DNA from: Caenispirillum salinarum AK4
Lineage (GTDB): Bacteria > Pseudomonadota > Alphaproteobacteria > Rhodospirillales > Rhodospirillaceae
Reading direction: 5' to 3'
Assembly (NCBI RefSeq): GCF_000315795.1
Contig: NZ_ANHY01000018.1
Location: 17,810-81,809, forward strand
Length of the DNA stretch: 64,000 nucleotides
In this document: piece by piece, positions 9,221-19,825 of the stretch
How the letters are laid out: every line of letters starts with the position of its first letter
How positions within the stretch are numbered: the stretch's first letter is position 1
Notes under the pieces: generated by a model
Seen by the model: only the letters and a program-made list of their open reading frames with translations
What the model was told of the DNA's origin: nothing
Databases searched by the model: none
Made by a program: the position numbers and the translations under genes

Positions 9221-10015
9221 ATGACCTCCTTTGCCCCCCTGACCGCCGGCGACCACGAAATCCGCGTCGCCACCGACGACGCCGAGGTCAAGGCGTCGCA
9301 GGCGCTTCGCTACCGGGTGTTCTACGAGGAATTGGGTGCCAAGCCGACGCCGGAAATGGCGGAGGTGAAGCGCGATTTCGACGAGTTCGACGCCTACTGC
9401 GATCACCTGCTGGTCATCGACCGCACGCGCGGAACCGGGCCGGAAGGGATCATCGGCACCTATCGCCTGACCCGGCAGGAACAGGCGGACAAGGCCGGAC
9501 GGTTCTACACCTCGGACGAATACGACATCGCGCCGCTGCTCAAGAATGGCGGCAACCTCATGGAACTGGGGCGCTCCTGCGTCGATGCGGCGTACCGCTC
9601 CAAGTCGACCATGCAGCTTCTGTGGCGCGGCATCGCGGCCTATGTGTTCCACCACAACATCGACCTGATGTTCGGCTGCGCCTCGCTGCACGGCACCGAC
9701 CCCAAGGACCTGGCGGTGCCGCTGTCCTACCTGCACCACAACCACATGGCGCCCGAGGAGCTGCGGCCCAAGGCCCTGCCCGAGCGCTATGCGCCCATGA
9801 ACCTGATGCCGGCCGACCAGATCGACGCCCGCCGGGCGCTGGCCAGCCTGCCGCCGCTGTTCAAGGGCTACCTGCGCCTGGGCGGCTTCGTCGGCGACGG
9901 TGCCGTGGTGGACCACCAGTTCAACACCACCGACGTCTGCATCATGGTAAAGACGGATCTGGTGAGCGAGAAATACTACCGCCACTACGACCGTACCGCC
10001 CGCGAACAGGACTGA
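9221..10015 (+). CDS. olsB: L-ornithine N-alpha-acyltransferase OlsB
   Basis: OlsB transfers a 3-hydroxyacyl group from ACP to ornithine, making lyso-ornithine lipid, the first step of ornithine-lipid synthesis. The 264-aa protein has the family GNAT-like core: ALRYRVFYEELGAKPT, RDFDEFDAYCDHLLVID, GTYRLTR and LMELGRSCVD, then the C-terminal GYLRLGGFVGDGAVVD motif. The adjoining acyltransferase gene completes the pathway. Ornithine lipids are phosphorus-free membrane lipids often made under phosphate limitation. I see no pho box. The ATG at 9221 is preceded by weak GGGATAT. Confidence 0.92.
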   Translation: MTSFAPLTAGDHEIRVATDDAEVKASQALRYRVFYEELGAKPTPEMAEVKRDFDEFDAYCDHLLVIDRTRGTGPEGIIGTYRLTRQEQADKAGRFYTSDEYDIAPLLKNGGNLMELGRSCVDAAYRSKSTMQLLWRGIAAYVFHHNIDLMFGCASLHGTDPKDLAVPLSYLHHNHMAPEELRPKALPERYAPMNLMPADQIDARRALASLPPLFKGYLRLGGFVGDGAVVDHQFNTTDVCIMVKTDLVSEKYYRHYDRTAREQD

Positions 10016-10061
10016 CGGGCGCCCCGGGGTCAGCGGAGCAGAAAGGCGGAGGCCGGTCATC

Positions 10062-10961
10062 ATGTCGCATGTCATCGCCGCGATCCGGCTTCTGCTCTTC
10101 GTCCTGTGGACGCTGCTCATCATTCCGCCCTATGCGCTGGTCATGGCCGTGGGCGGCCCCTATCGCTCCATGGCGCGATTCTACTGGGGCACGGTCTGCC
10201 GCATCACCAACACCCAGGTGGTGGTGCGCGGCGCGCTGACGGACAAGCGGCCGCTGGTGATGGTGGCGAACCACACCAGTTACATGGATATCGTGGTGCT
10301 GGGGAGCGTCGTGAACGGCGCCTTCGTGGCCAAGTCGGAGGTCGCCAACTGGCCGGGCTTCGGCGTCATCGCCAAGCTGGGCCGCACGGTCTTCGTCGAC
10401 CGCAAACGTTCCGCCGCGCTGAAGCAGCGCAACGAGATCGTCCGCCGCCTGGTGACGGTGCGCGAGCCGCTGATCCTGTTCCCGGAAGGCACCTCCAACG
10501 ACGGCAACCGCGTGCTGCCCTTCAAGACCACCCTGTTCAACGTGGCGGAAAAGCCGGTGGAGGGCGAAGAGGTCTGGGTCCAGCCGGTGTCCATCGCCTA
10601 CACCCGTGTCGACGGCCTGCCCATGGGCTACGGCTGGCGGCCGTTCTATGCCTGGTACGGCGACATGGACCTGGCAAGCCACCTGTGGGAGCTTCTGGGC
10701 TTCGGCCGGGTGACGGTGGAGGTGGAATTCCACGAACCCGTCACCGCCGCCCCCTTCGCCCACCGCCGCGACCTGTCGCGCTGGTGCGAGGAGGCGGTGC
10801 GCAACGGCGTCTCCCGCGCCCTGCACGGCCGCGACGACCCGCCGCCCCCGCCGCTGCCGGGCAAGGAGCCGGTCACCGACACGACGCCTTCCACCGCCGC
10901 CGACGCCGAACCGGCTGCCGCAGCGGTCGGCGCGGCCCGCTCCCCCGACGCCGTAACTTGA
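10062..10961 (+). CDS. olsA: Lyso-ornithine lipid O-acyltransferase OlsA (PlsC family)
   Basis: This 299-aa protein has an N-terminal membrane helix (about residues 8-30) and the PlsC acyltransferase motifs NHTSYMD (HX4D catalytic pair) and [10 protein letters not shown] Pro-rich and Ala-rich tail follows residue 260. It lies 46 bases after olsB in the same direction, and the pair order olsB-olsA supports the O-acylation of lyso-ornithine lipid. A plain 1-acylglycerol-3-phosphate acyltransferase is the alternative, but context favours OlsA. Confidence 0.88.
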   Translation: MSHVIAAIRLLLFVLWTLLIIPPYALVMAVGGPYRSMARFYWGTVCRITNTQVVVRGALTDKRPLVMVANHTSYMDIVVLGSVVNGAFVAKSEVANWPGFGVIAKLGRTVFVDRKRSAALKQRNEIVRRLVTVREPLILFPEGTSNDGNRVLPFKTTLFNVAEKPVEGEEVWVQPVSIAYTRVDGLPMGYGWRPFYAWYGDMDLASHLWELLGFGRVTVEVEFHEPVTAAPFAHRRDLSRWCEEAVRNGVSRALHGRDDPPPPPLPGKEPVTDTTPSTAADAEPAAAAVGAARSPDAVT

Positions 10962-11043
10962 CTTATGCGGCCCCGGTGCTAACTCTCAGAGGATCAGTTC
11001 ATCACCTCGGGCGCGCACCCGCGCCCGCGCGGGCGGGATCATC

Positions 11044-12488
11044 TTGCAGGGAAGCCGGAACGGTTCAGACATACCCTTGAAAAAACAGCTCTATATCAAG
11101 ACCTACGGGTGCCAGATGAACGTCTACGACTCCGGTCGCATGGCGGACGTCCTGGCTCCCATCGGCTATGCCCCGGCGCAGGCGCCCGACAGCGCCGACA
11201 TGGTGATCCTCAATACCTGCCACATCCGCGAGAAGGCGTCGGAGAAGGTGTTCTCCGAACTGGGCCGGCTGCGCCTGCTGCGCGAAGAGCGCAAGGCGGA
11301 AGGCAAGGGAGACCTGCTGATCGCCGTCGCCGGATGTGTCGCCCAGGCGGAAGGCGAGGAAATCCTGGCCCGGGCGCCCTACGTGGACATCGTGCTGGGC
11401 CCGCAGGCCTACCACAAGCTGCCGGAAATGGTCGCCCAGGCCGAGCGCGCCGCCGCCGCCCGCGCCAACGGTGACGACACGGCCGCCGGTCCCGGCCGCG
11501 GCGTGCTGAACACCGACTTCCCGGAAGAGGCCAAGTTCGACTTCCTGCCCGCGCCGCGCGCCGAGGGGCCGAGCGCCTTCCTGTCCATCCAGGAAGGCTG
11601 CGACAAGTTCTGCACCTTCTGCGTCGTGCCCTACACCCGAGGCGCCGAATACTCCCGCCCGGTGGATGCCGTGGTGGCGGAGGCACGCGGACTGGTCGAG
11701 GCCGGCGTGCGCGAGATCACGCTGCTTGGCCAGAACGTCAACGCCTACCACGGCCTGGACGCCACCGGCACCGAAATGGGGCTGGGCGACCTGTGCCGCG
11801 CGCTGGCGGAAATTCCGGGCCTCAGCCGCATCCGCTACACCACGTCCCACCCGCGCGACGTGGACGACGCCCTGATCGCCGCCCACCGCGACCTGCCGCA
11901 GATGATGCCGTTCATCCACCTGCCGGTGCAGTCGGGGTCCGATCGCATCCTGCGCGCCATGAACCGCGGCCACACGCGCGACCGCTACCGCGAGATCGTG
12001 GCGGGGCTGAAAGGATCGCGCGACGACCTGGCGCTGTCGTCGGACTTCATCGTCGGGTTCCCCGGCGAGACCGACAAGGACTTCCGCGACACCATGGCGC
12101 TGGTGGAAGAAACCGGCTTCATCCAAGCCTACAGCTTCAAGTACAGCCCGCGTCCGGGCACCCCGGCCTCGGCCATGCCCAACCAGGTGCCCGAGGACGA
12201 AAAGGACGCCCGGCTGAAGGAGCTTCAGGCCCTGCTGCAACGCCAGCAGATCGCCTTCAACCAGGACTGCGTCGGGCGCGAGATGGACGTGCTGCTCGAC
12301 CGCGTGGGCAAGCATCCGGGCCAGTTGCTCGGCCGCAGCCCGTACATGCAGCCGGTGCACGTGACCGCGCCGGCCGAAATGCGGAACACCATCGCGCGCC
12401 TGCGCATCGTCTCGGCCGGGCCCAACAGCCTGGGCGGCGAGCTTGTGGCCGCGGCGGACCCGCCTCACTCCAGCGAAAGGGCGTGCGC

Positions 12489-12492
<4 letters not shown>
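11044..12492 (+). CDS. miaB: tRNA-2-methylthio-N6-dimethylallyladenosine synthase MiaB
   Basis: This radical SAM methylthiotransferase modifies i6A37 of tRNAs to ms2i6A37. All three expected parts are present: the N-terminal UPF0004 domain with its three cluster Cys ([22 protein letters not shown]); the radical SAM CxxxCxxC motif in [17 protein letters not shown]; and a C-terminal TRAM domain (about residues 375-440). I kept the TTG at 11044; another in-frame TTG at 11077 also gives a plausible start. The stop overlaps the phoH start (GTGA), so the two are translationally coupled. Confidence 0.95.
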
Positions 12493-13496
<1,004 letters not shown>

Positions 13497-13546
13497 GCGC
13501 CGCCTCTCCGGCTCCGCACACGCACCGCAAGGACCCGCACCCAGAC

Positions 13547-14152
13547 ATGTCCGGCGACCCGGCCCAAAGTTCCGAGCCCACCGCCTCCCGCCTCGACGTC
13601 GAGGTGATGGTCGAGGAATCGCGGTGGGCCGATACCATCCCCGACGCGAGCGCCATCGCAGAGCGCGCGGCGCGTGCCGCCTACGCCCGCGCCGCCGCCG
13701 ACAGCTTCGATCCCGCACCGCCGGCAGCCGCCGAGCTGACCATCGTGCTGGCCGACGATGCGGCGGTGCAGGCGCTCAACCGCGACTACCGCGGCAAGGA
13801 CACGCCGACCAACGTGCTGTCCTTCGCCACGCTGGACGACGAGACGGCGCCGCCGCCGCCGCCCGGTGAACCTCTGTTCCTCGGCGATGTTATCCTGGCG
13901 TTGGAAACCTGCACGATGGAGGCGGCCGAGGCCGGCAAGCCCGCCGCCGACCATCTGTTCCACCTGGTGGTGCACGGCGTCCTGCATTGCCTGGGCTTCG
14001 ACCACGAGGCGGACGCCGAGGCCGAGGAAATGGAGGCGCTGGAAACGGCGATCCTGCGCGACCACGGCCTTCCCGACCCTTACGCGCCCGACCCTCACCC
14101 GGACGATCAACAGGAGGAGGCGGCGGCCCCGTCTCCGGAACGAGAGAGATGA
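13547..14152 (+). CDS. ybeY: rRNA maturation RNase YbeY
   Basis: YbeY is a zinc-dependent endoribonuclease for 16S rRNA 3'-end processing and ribosome quality control. The zinc motif is present as HGVLHCLGFDH (HGxLHLxGxDH), and the earlier signature NRDYRGKDTPTNVLSF is typical. At 201 residues it is slightly long, owing to a Pro/Ala-rich N-terminus and an acidic tail. The stop overlaps the next ATG (ATGA). Confidence 0.95.
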   Translation: MSGDPAQSSEPTASRLDVEVMVEESRWADTIPDASAIAERAARAAYARAAADSFDPAPPAAAELTIVLADDAAVQALNRDYRGKDTPTNVLSFATLDDETAPPPPPGEPLFLGDVILALETCTMEAAEAGKPAADHLFHLVVHGVLHCLGFDHEADAEAEEMEALETAILRDHGLPDPYAPDPHPDDQQEEAAAPSPERER

Positions 14153-15072
14153 ACGACCAAAGCTCCAGTAGCCAGCCCCGGACCATCGGGGCGGAGACAG
14201 ACAATGGCCTGATGCAGGGCTTGCGGCAGTGGATCAGGGGCCTGCGCAAACGCAACGGCGATCATTCCGTGCGCGAGGCGCTGGAGGAACTGATCGAGGA
14301 GCGCGAGTCCGACGACCTGCCCATCGACGAGCACGAGCACGTGCTGCTGGGCAACATCTTCAAGCTGCGCGACATGACGGCTTACGACGTCATGATCCCG
14401 CGGGCCGACATCATCGCGGTGGAGATGAACACGCCCCTGCCCGAGGTGACGGAACTGATGGCGCGCGTCGGCCATTCGCGCCTGCCCATCTACCGCGAAA
14501 CGCTGGACGACGTGCTGGGGATGGTCCACATCAAGGATCTTGTGGCCGTCGTCAACAAGGGCCGCGCGGTCAAGCTGGAGCACCTGCTGCGCCGCGTGCT
14601 GTTCGTCTCGCCGTCCATCCGCGTGCTGGACCTGCTGCTGGAGATGCGGCTCAAGCGCACGCACATGGCGCTGGTGGTCGACGAGTACGGCGGCATCGAC
14701 GGCCTGCTGACCATCGAGGACGTGGTGGAACAGATCGTCGGCGAGATCGAGGACGAGCACGACACCGAGGTCGAGCCCGAGATGATCGACCACGGCGACG
14801 GCACGGTCATCGCCGACGCCCGCGTGCCGCTGGAAGATTTCGAGGCGCGCTACGCCCCCATCACGACCGAGGAAGAGCGCGAGGAGATCGATACGCTCGG
14901 CGGCCTGGTGTTCCGCATCCTCGGCCGCATTCCGGCGCGCGGCGAACTGGTGCGCCACCCGGAAAGCGGGCTGGAGTTCGAAATCATCGACGCCGATCCC
15001 CGTCGCATCCGCCGCCTGCGCCTGCGCAACGTGCCCGAGCCCGGCAGCCACCCTGAAGCGGGCGAGGACTGA
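14149..15072 (+). CDS. corC: CorC/HlyC-family CBS-domain protein
   Basis: This 307-aa cytoplasmic protein has two CBS domains (about residues 75-190; motifs MIPRADIIAV, VDEYGGIDGLLTIEDVVEQIVGEI, where the last is the diagnostic CorC stretch) and a C-terminal CorC_HlyC domain (GLVFRILGRIPARGE). It is linked to magnesium and cobalt efflux or homeostasis in enterobacteria. The phoH-ybeY-corC-lnt order is conserved. I shortened the open frame to the ATG overlapping the ybeY stop. Confidence 0.92.
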   Translation: MNDQSSSSQPRTIGAETDNGLMQGLRQWIRGLRKRNGDHSVREALEELIEERESDDLPIDEHEHVLLGNIFKLRDMTAYDVMIPRADIIAVEMNTPLPEVTELMARVGHSRLPIYRETLDDVLGMVHIKDLVAVVNKGRAVKLEHLLRRVLFVSPSIRVLDLLLEMRLKRTHMALVVDEYGGIDGLLTIEDVVEQIVGEIEDEHDTEVEPEMIDHGDGTVIADARVPLEDFEARYAPITTEEEREEIDTLGGLVFRILGRIPARGELVRHPESGLEFEIIDADPRRIRRLRLRNVPEPGSHPEAGED

Positions 15073-15134
15073 CCGGCACAGGCCGTCCCGTCCCGCTCCA
15101 CCGTCCTTCGTCCTGCCGACCGGAGAGTCCCTGC

Positions 15135-16718
15135 GTGCGCCTGTTCGACCGCCTCGCCCGCCTCAAGGACCGTACCGCCGCGCTGACCGGCTGGACGCGC
15201 GCGGGCCTGGCCGTGCTTCTGGGCATGTTGACGACGCTGGCCCTGCCGCCGGTGCACGCCGTTCCGGTGCTGCTGGTCACCCTGCCCATGCTGGTGTGGC
15301 TGATCGACGGCAGCAAGAGCTGGCGCGGTGCCCTTGGCATCGGCTGGCTGTTCGGGCTGGGGCACTTCGCCACCGGCTTCTACTGGATCGCCAACGCCCT
15401 GCTCATCGACGCCGAGCGCTTCGGCTGGATGATTCCCTTCGCCGTCGGCGGCCTGGGCGGGCTGATGGCAATTTTTCCGGCCGGCGCCGCCGCGCTCAGC
15501 CGCCTGGCCGGCACGAGCGGTCCGGCCAGGGTGCTGGCGCTCGCCGCCGCCTGGGGGGCGCTGGAGTGGGTGCGCGGCTGGTTCCTCACGGGCTTTCCCT
15601 GGAACCCGCTGGCGAGCGCCTGGATGCCGGTCGACGCCGTGCTGCAGACGACCGCTTTCGTCGGCACCTATGGCCTGAGCCTGCTCACCATGCTGGCCTT
15701 CGCCGCCCTCGCGCTGGCCGGAGACCGGCCGAACGAGGATCGCCGCCCGGGTCTGGCGACCGCCTCCGCCGCCTGGGCCGTGCTGGCGGTGGCCGCCGTG
15801 CTGGGGGCGATGCGGCTGGCCTCGGCCGACGTCGCGCCGGCGGACGGCCCGCGCCTGCGCATCGTGCAGCCCCATATCCCCCAGATTGACAAGTGGAAGC
15901 AGGACAAGCGCGACGACAACCTGCTGCGCCACATCGAACTGTCGCAGCAGGACGGGTTCGCCGAGCTGGACGCCGTCATCTGGCCCGAGACCGCCGCCCC
16001 CTTCGCCATCAACCTGGACCACGAACGCCGGCGCCTGGCCGCCCATGCGGCGCCGCCAGGCGGTGTTCTGCTGACCGGCGCGCCGCGCATGACACCGCGC
16101 GGCGACCGGCCCTTCCAGGTGTGGAACAGCCTGGTGGCGCTGAAGCCCGACGGCACCATCCTGGACACCTACGACAAGATGCACCTGGTGCCCTTCGGCG
16201 AATACGTGCCCCTGCGCGACGTGCTGCCGCTGGAAAAAGTGACCCCCGGCTCCACCGACTTCAGCTTCGGCACCGGGCCGCGGCTCATGACGCTGCCGGG
16301 CCTGCCGCCCGCCGGCCCGCTGATCTGTTACGAGGTGATCTTCCCCGGACAGATCGTCCTGGACGCCGCCAACCGACCCGCCTGGCTGCTGAACGTCACC
16401 AACGACGGGTGGTACGGCATTTCCGCCGGTCCCTTCCAGCACTGGGCCACGTCGCGCCTGCGCGCGGTCGAGGAAGGCCTGCCGCTGGTGCGCGCCGCCA
16501 ACACGGGCATCTCCGGGGTGGTCGACGCCTACGGCCGCGTGGTCGCCGTGCAGCCGCTGGGCACCGCCGGCGTGGTCGATGCCGTGCTGCCGCCCGCGCT
16601 TGCCCCCACCGTCTTCGCGAGCGGCGGCAACTTCATACCTTTGGCCGGTGCGGCGGCCCTTGCGGCCTGCGCCTTCTGGTTGCGGATACGTCGGCGGCAA
16701 TTCTGCGACGCTGCGTGA
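15135..16718 (+). CDS. lnt: Apolipoprotein N-acyltransferase Lnt
   Basis: Lnt adds the third acyl chain to bacterial lipoproteins at the periplasmic face of the inner membrane. The N-terminal half has several membrane helices (about residues 20-230). The C-terminal nitrilase domain holds the Glu-Lys-Cys triad: Glu in WPETAAPF, Lys in YDKMHLVPFGEYVP, Cys in LICYEVIFPG. A last hydrophobic helix precedes the C-terminus. The length of 527 aa is standard. The GTG start has GGAGAG upstream. Confidence 0.95.
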   Translation: MRLFDRLARLKDRTAALTGWTRAGLAVLLGMLTTLALPPVHAVPVLLVTLPMLVWLIDGSKSWRGALGIGWLFGLGHFATGFYWIANALLIDAERFGWMIPFAVGGLGGLMAIFPAGAAALSRLAGTSGPARVLALAAAWGALEWVRGWFLTGFPWNPLASAWMPVDAVLQTTAFVGTYGLSLLTMLAFAALALAGDRPNEDRRPGLATASAAWAVLAVAAVLGAMRLASADVAPADGPRLRIVQPHIPQIDKWKQDKRDDNLLRHIELSQQDGFAELDAVIWPETAAPFAINLDHERRRLAAHAAPPGGVLLTGAPRMTPRGDRPFQVWNSLVALKPDGTILDTYDKMHLVPFGEYVPLRDVLPLEKVTPGSTDFSFGTGPRLMTLPGLPPAGPLICYEVIFPGQIVLDAANRPAWLLNVTNDGWYGISAGPFQHWATSRLRAVEEGLPLVRAANTGISGVVDAYGRVVAVQPLGTAGVVDAVLPPALAPTVFASGGNFIPLAGAAALAACAFWLRIRRRQFCDAA

Positions 16719-16893
16719 ACCGCGCCGGTTTCAGCGACGTTTCCCCCACACGTCTGACGACGGAGACACGCGACGGTCGGGCCTGCCCCCGGCGGACGAC
16801 ATAGTCCCAAAGGCATAGAAGGGTTGGAACCCGCCCCCCTCGCCGAAGCGTCGCGCCCGTCGTGCCACTGTCGGATTCCTTGGGGTTGAGGCC

Positions 16894-17412
16894 ATGAATT
16901 CACTCCCGCACGCTTCCTCCGTCGACGAGTCGGCGCGCCGGTCCTCCCGCGGCCGCATGCCGTCGGGCAAGCCGAACCCGGTGGACGTGCACGTCGGCAG
17001 CCGGGTCCGGCTGCGGCGCACGCTGCTGGGGCTCAGCCAGGAAAAGCTGGGCGAGGCCATTGGCCTGACCTTCCAGCAGGTGCAAAAATACGAGCGCGGC
17101 GCCAACCGCATCGGCGCCAGCCGGCTGTGGGACCTGTCCCGCGTGCTGGACGTGCCGGTATCCTTCTTTTTCGAGGAAATGGACGACAGCGTCGCCAGCC
17201 GCAGCCCCCGCAACGTCATGCGCGGGGCCGAGGAGGAGGCCGAAGCCGAGGCCGATCCCATGACCAAGCGCGAGACGCTGGAACTGGTGCGTTCGTACTA
17301 CCGCATCATCGATCCGTCCATCCGCAAGCGTATCTACGACCTGACCAAGACGCTGGCACAGAGTGCCGCCGGCAACGAAGGCCGCGACGGCGAGCCCGAG
17401 CCTGAGCAATAA
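16894..17412 (+). CDS. XRE-type helix-turn-helix transcriptional regulator upstream of metK
   Basis: A Cro/C1-type HTH lies at about residues 30-90 (LSQEKLGEAIGLTFQQVQKYERGANRIGASRLWDLSRVL). An N-terminal basic, Ser-rich tail precedes it and a charged C-terminal part follows. Short XRE regulators of this type (about 130-170 aa) often sit directly before metK in Alphaproteobacteria. The target is not known from this sequence; control of metK or autoregulation is an inference. A strong terminator separates it from metK. Confidence 0.85.
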   Translation: MNSLPHASSVDESARRSSRGRMPSGKPNPVDVHVGSRVRLRRTLLGLSQEKLGEAIGLTFQQVQKYERGANRIGASRLWDLSRVLDVPVSFFFEEMDDSVASRSPRNVMRGAEEEAEAEADPMTKRETLELVRSYYRIIDPSIRKRIYDLTKTLAQSAAGNEGRDGEPEPEQ

Positions 17413-17512
17413 AGTTCCTGAACGATCCGAAGGATTTAAGCCCTTTACTTGCGTTCTTCTCCCGGACCGGCACCCAGCCGCCTGTCGCACACCGTGCAGC
17501 ACTTCGGCATAA

Positions 17513-17545
17513 GGCGCGATTGCGCTTGCGCTCGCGCCCTTTTTT
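17513..17545 (+). terminator. Strong intrinsic terminator or attenuator in the metK leader
   Basis: GGCGCGA (17513-17519) pairs with TCGCGCC (17532-17538), with an inner GCGC/GCGC pairing, followed by C and six T. It lies 100 bases after the regulator gene and 108 bases before metK. It may simply end the upstream transcript, or act as a metK attenuator. Confidence 0.75.
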
Positions 17546-17653
17546 CGTTACGTCCTGCCTCCTAACCTCCGGAGGCTGACGGCTTGTCTCCGGAACAATC
17601 GCCCCACCCCGTTCCCCGGGGGCGCAGGGGCTTGTTAATGGAGGGATGCCGCA

Positions 17654-18835
17654 GTGTCTCAGTCTGATTACCTGTTTACCAGCGAGTCCGTTTCCGAGGG
17701 CCACCCGGACAAGGTGTGCGACCGCATTTCCGACGCCATCGTCGACACCTATCTGGCCGCCGACCCCGAAGCGCGCGTCGCTGTGGAGACACTGGCGACC
17801 ACCAACCGCGTGGTCCTGGCCGGCGAGGTGCGCGGCCCCGGCTCCATCACCCACGACATGCTGATCGAGCGGGCCCGCGAGGCCATCCGCGAGATCGGCT
17901 ACGCGCAGGAAGGCTTCCACTGGCAGACCGCTGAGGTCGCCTGCCACGTGCACAGCCAGTCCGCCGACATCGCGGTGGGCGTGGATGCCGCCGGCGAGAA
18001 GGACGAGGGCGCCGGCGACCAGGGCATCATGTTCGGCTACGCCTGCGACGAGACCGACGAACTGATGCCGGCCCCCATCGCCCTGTCGCACCGCATCCTG
18101 AAGGCCATGGCCGCCGCGCGCCATGCCAAGAAGGTTCCGTTCGGCCCCGACGCCAAGAGCCAGGTGACGCTGCGCTACGTCAACGGCAAGCCCGTCGGCG
18201 CGACCTCCGTCGTCGTCTCCACCCAGCACGACGAGCATGTGACGACCGAGGAAGTGCGCGAGACCGTGCGCCCCTTCGTCGTCGACGCCCTGCCCGAGGG
18301 CTGGATGTGCCCCGAGGAAGAGCTGTACGTCAACCCGACCGGCCGCTTCGTCATCGGCGGTCCGGACGGTGACTGCGGCCTGACGGGCCGCAAGATCATC
18401 GTCGACACCTACGGCGGTGCCGCCCCGCACGGCGGCGGCGCGTTTTCCGGCAAGGACCCGACGAAGGTGGACCGCTCCGCCGCCTACGCCGCGCGCTACC
18501 TGGCAAAGAACGTGGTCGGCGCCGGCCTGGCCAAGAAGTGCCTGATCCAGCTGTCCTATGCCATTGGCGTGGCCAAGCCGCTGTCGGTCTACGTCGACTG
18601 CTTCGGCACCGCCGAGGTGGACCAGGTGAAGCTGGCCGCCGTGCTGCAGGAGCTGATGAACCTCAGCCCGCGCGGCATCCGCACCCACCTGGCGCTGAAC
18701 CGCCCCATCTACGCCCGCACCGCCGCCTACGGCCACTTCGGCCGCCAGTCCGAGGCCGACGGCGGTTTCTCGTGGGAGAAGCTGGACCTGGTGGACGAGC
18801 TGAAGGCCGCCTTCGGCGCCACCGCCAGCGCTTAA
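17654..18835 (+). CDS. metK: S-adenosylmethionine synthetase
   Basis: MetK makes SAM from methionine and ATP in the cytoplasm. The start [25 protein letters not shown] and the signatures [16 protein letters not shown] (ATP binding) and [19 protein letters not shown] (phosphate-binding P-loop-like motif) are all present. The length of 393 aa is normal. The GTG start gives MSQSDYLF. A leader of about 240 bases containing a strong hairpin precedes it, and a perfect 30-bp palindrome follows the stop. Confidence 0.97.
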   Translation: MSQSDYLFTSESVSEGHPDKVCDRISDAIVDTYLAADPEARVAVETLATTNRVVLAGEVRGPGSITHDMLIERAREAIREIGYAQEGFHWQTAEVACHVHSQSADIAVGVDAAGEKDEGAGDQGIMFGYACDETDELMPAPIALSHRILKAMAAARHAKKVPFGPDAKSQVTLRYVNGKPVGATSVVVSTQHDEHVTTEEVRETVRPFVVDALPEGWMCPEEELYVNPTGRFVIGGPDGDCGLTGRKIIVDTYGGAAPHGGGAFSGKDPTKVDRSAAYAARYLAKNVVGAGLAKKCLIQLSYAIGVAKPLSVYVDCFGTAEVDQVKLAAVLQELMNLSPRGIRTHLALNRPIYARTAAYGHFGRQSEADGGFSWEKLDLVDELKAAFGATASA

Positions 18836-18840
18836 TGTTG

Positions 18841-18870
18841 GTTCCGGTGATCGCGCGCGATCACCGGAAC
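18841..18870. repeat. Perfect 30-bp palindrome after metK
   Basis: GTTCCGGTGATCGCG and its exact reverse complement abut with no spacer, five bases after the metK stop. No T-run follows, so it could be a 3' mRNA-stabilising or terminator hairpin, or a protein-binding palindrome. Confidence 0.7.
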
Positions 18871-19002
18871 GCCCTCATGCGCCGGGCGCGCGCTGACCGC
18901 GCGCTAGGCTCACGCCGCAGTGGCGGCGGCCGCCAGTCGGCGGCTTGAAGGGACACGTCGGGCGCCGCCCGCCGTGTCCCCGAAGTGACTGACGGAGTGC
19001 AC

Positions 19003-19761
19003 ATGGTTGATCCGCGCCACGCGACGCGGACGAAGAAAGAGGCGCCGGCGGATGAAGCCGGCGCCTTGTTTCGTCCCGACGACCCCAAGTTCTACGGCCG
19101 CCGCAAGGGCAAGCGCCTGAAGTCCACCCGCGCGCGCCTCATCGACGAGCTTTTGCCGAAACTCCACATCCCCGCACCGGCCGAGGGCGAGACCCTGGAC
19201 CTGGCCGCCCTGTTCGGCGAGGAAAAGCGCGCCTACCAGCTGGAGGTCGGCTTCGGCAACGGCGAGCATCTGGTGGCGCAGGCGGAGGCCCACCCCGATG
19301 TCGGCTTCATCGGCGCCGAGCCCTTCATCAACGGCGTCGGCGCGTTGTTGATGCAGATCGAGGAAAAGGGGCTGACCAACATCCGCGTCTTCACCGACGA
19401 CGTGCGCCTTCTGCTGCCGGCGATCCCGCCGCGCAGCCTGGAGCGCGTGTGGGTGCTGTTCCCCGACCCCTGGCCCAAGGCCCGCCACGCCCGCCGCCGC
19501 TTCGTCAACGTCGCGGTGCTGGACGTGCTGGCGGAGCTGATGCGCGACGGCGCGGAGCTGCGCGTGGCGTCGGACGACAAGGTGTACGTGCGCTGGAGCC
19601 TCATCCAGGCCACCAACCACCCGCTGTTCCGTTGGACGGCCGAAAAGCCCGAGGACTGGCGCCAGCGCTGGCCGGACGGCTTCCCGACCCGCTACGAGGC
19701 AAAGCAGATCCGGGGCGCGCCCCACTACATGACGTTCCGGCTGGTTGGGCGGGGCGATTGA
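19003..19761 (+). CDS. trmB: tRNA (guanine-N7-)-methyltransferase TrmB
   Basis: TrmB methylates G46 in the tRNA variable loop using SAM. Visible motifs are FYGRRKGKRLKS, the SAM-binding LEVGFGNGEHLVAQAEAHPDVGFIGAEPF, and VWVLFPDPWPKARHARRRFVN with the diagnostic PDPWPK. A GGAG eight bases upstream supports the ATG at 19003. The first about 22 residues are not part of the family core, and the DNA encoding them contains a perfect terminator-like hairpin. A later in-frame TTG at 19066, just after that hairpin, would also give a full catalytic domain. Confidence 0.92.
   Translation: MVDPRHATRTKKEAPADEAGALFRPDDPKFYGRRKGKRLKSTRARLIDELLPKLHIPAPAEGETLDLAALFGEEKRAYQLEVGFGNGEHLVAQAEAHPDVGFIGAEPFINGVGALLMQIEEKGLTNIRVFTDDVRLLLPAIPPRSLERVWVLFPDPWPKARHARRRFVNVAVLDVLAELMRDGAELRVASDDKVYVRWSLIQATNHPLFRWTAEKPEDWRQRWPDGFPTRYEAKQIRGAPHYMTFRLVGRGD
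19041..19070 (+). terminator. Terminator-like hairpin inside the 5' end of trmB
   Basis: GGCGCCGGC (19041-19049) and GCCGGCGCC (19057-19065) make a perfect 9-bp GC stem with a 7-base loop, followed by TTGTTT. It lies within the first 22 codons of trmB as called. It could attenuate trmB or mark a misannotated start. Confidence 0.5.
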
Positions 19762-19825
19762 TCGCGACATAGAGGCCGGGCGGGGCAGACAGGCCGATGA
19801 CAGGGCACCGCCCGCCCCGCGGCCT

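Noticed and set aside
11065..12468. Long minus-strand open frame opposite miaB
   Set aside because: It is antisense to a clear radical SAM gene and has no domain or start signal.
17440..17640. A known SAM riboswitch before metK
   Set aside because: I could not find conserved core motifs of the SAM classes by eye, so only the terminator is reported.
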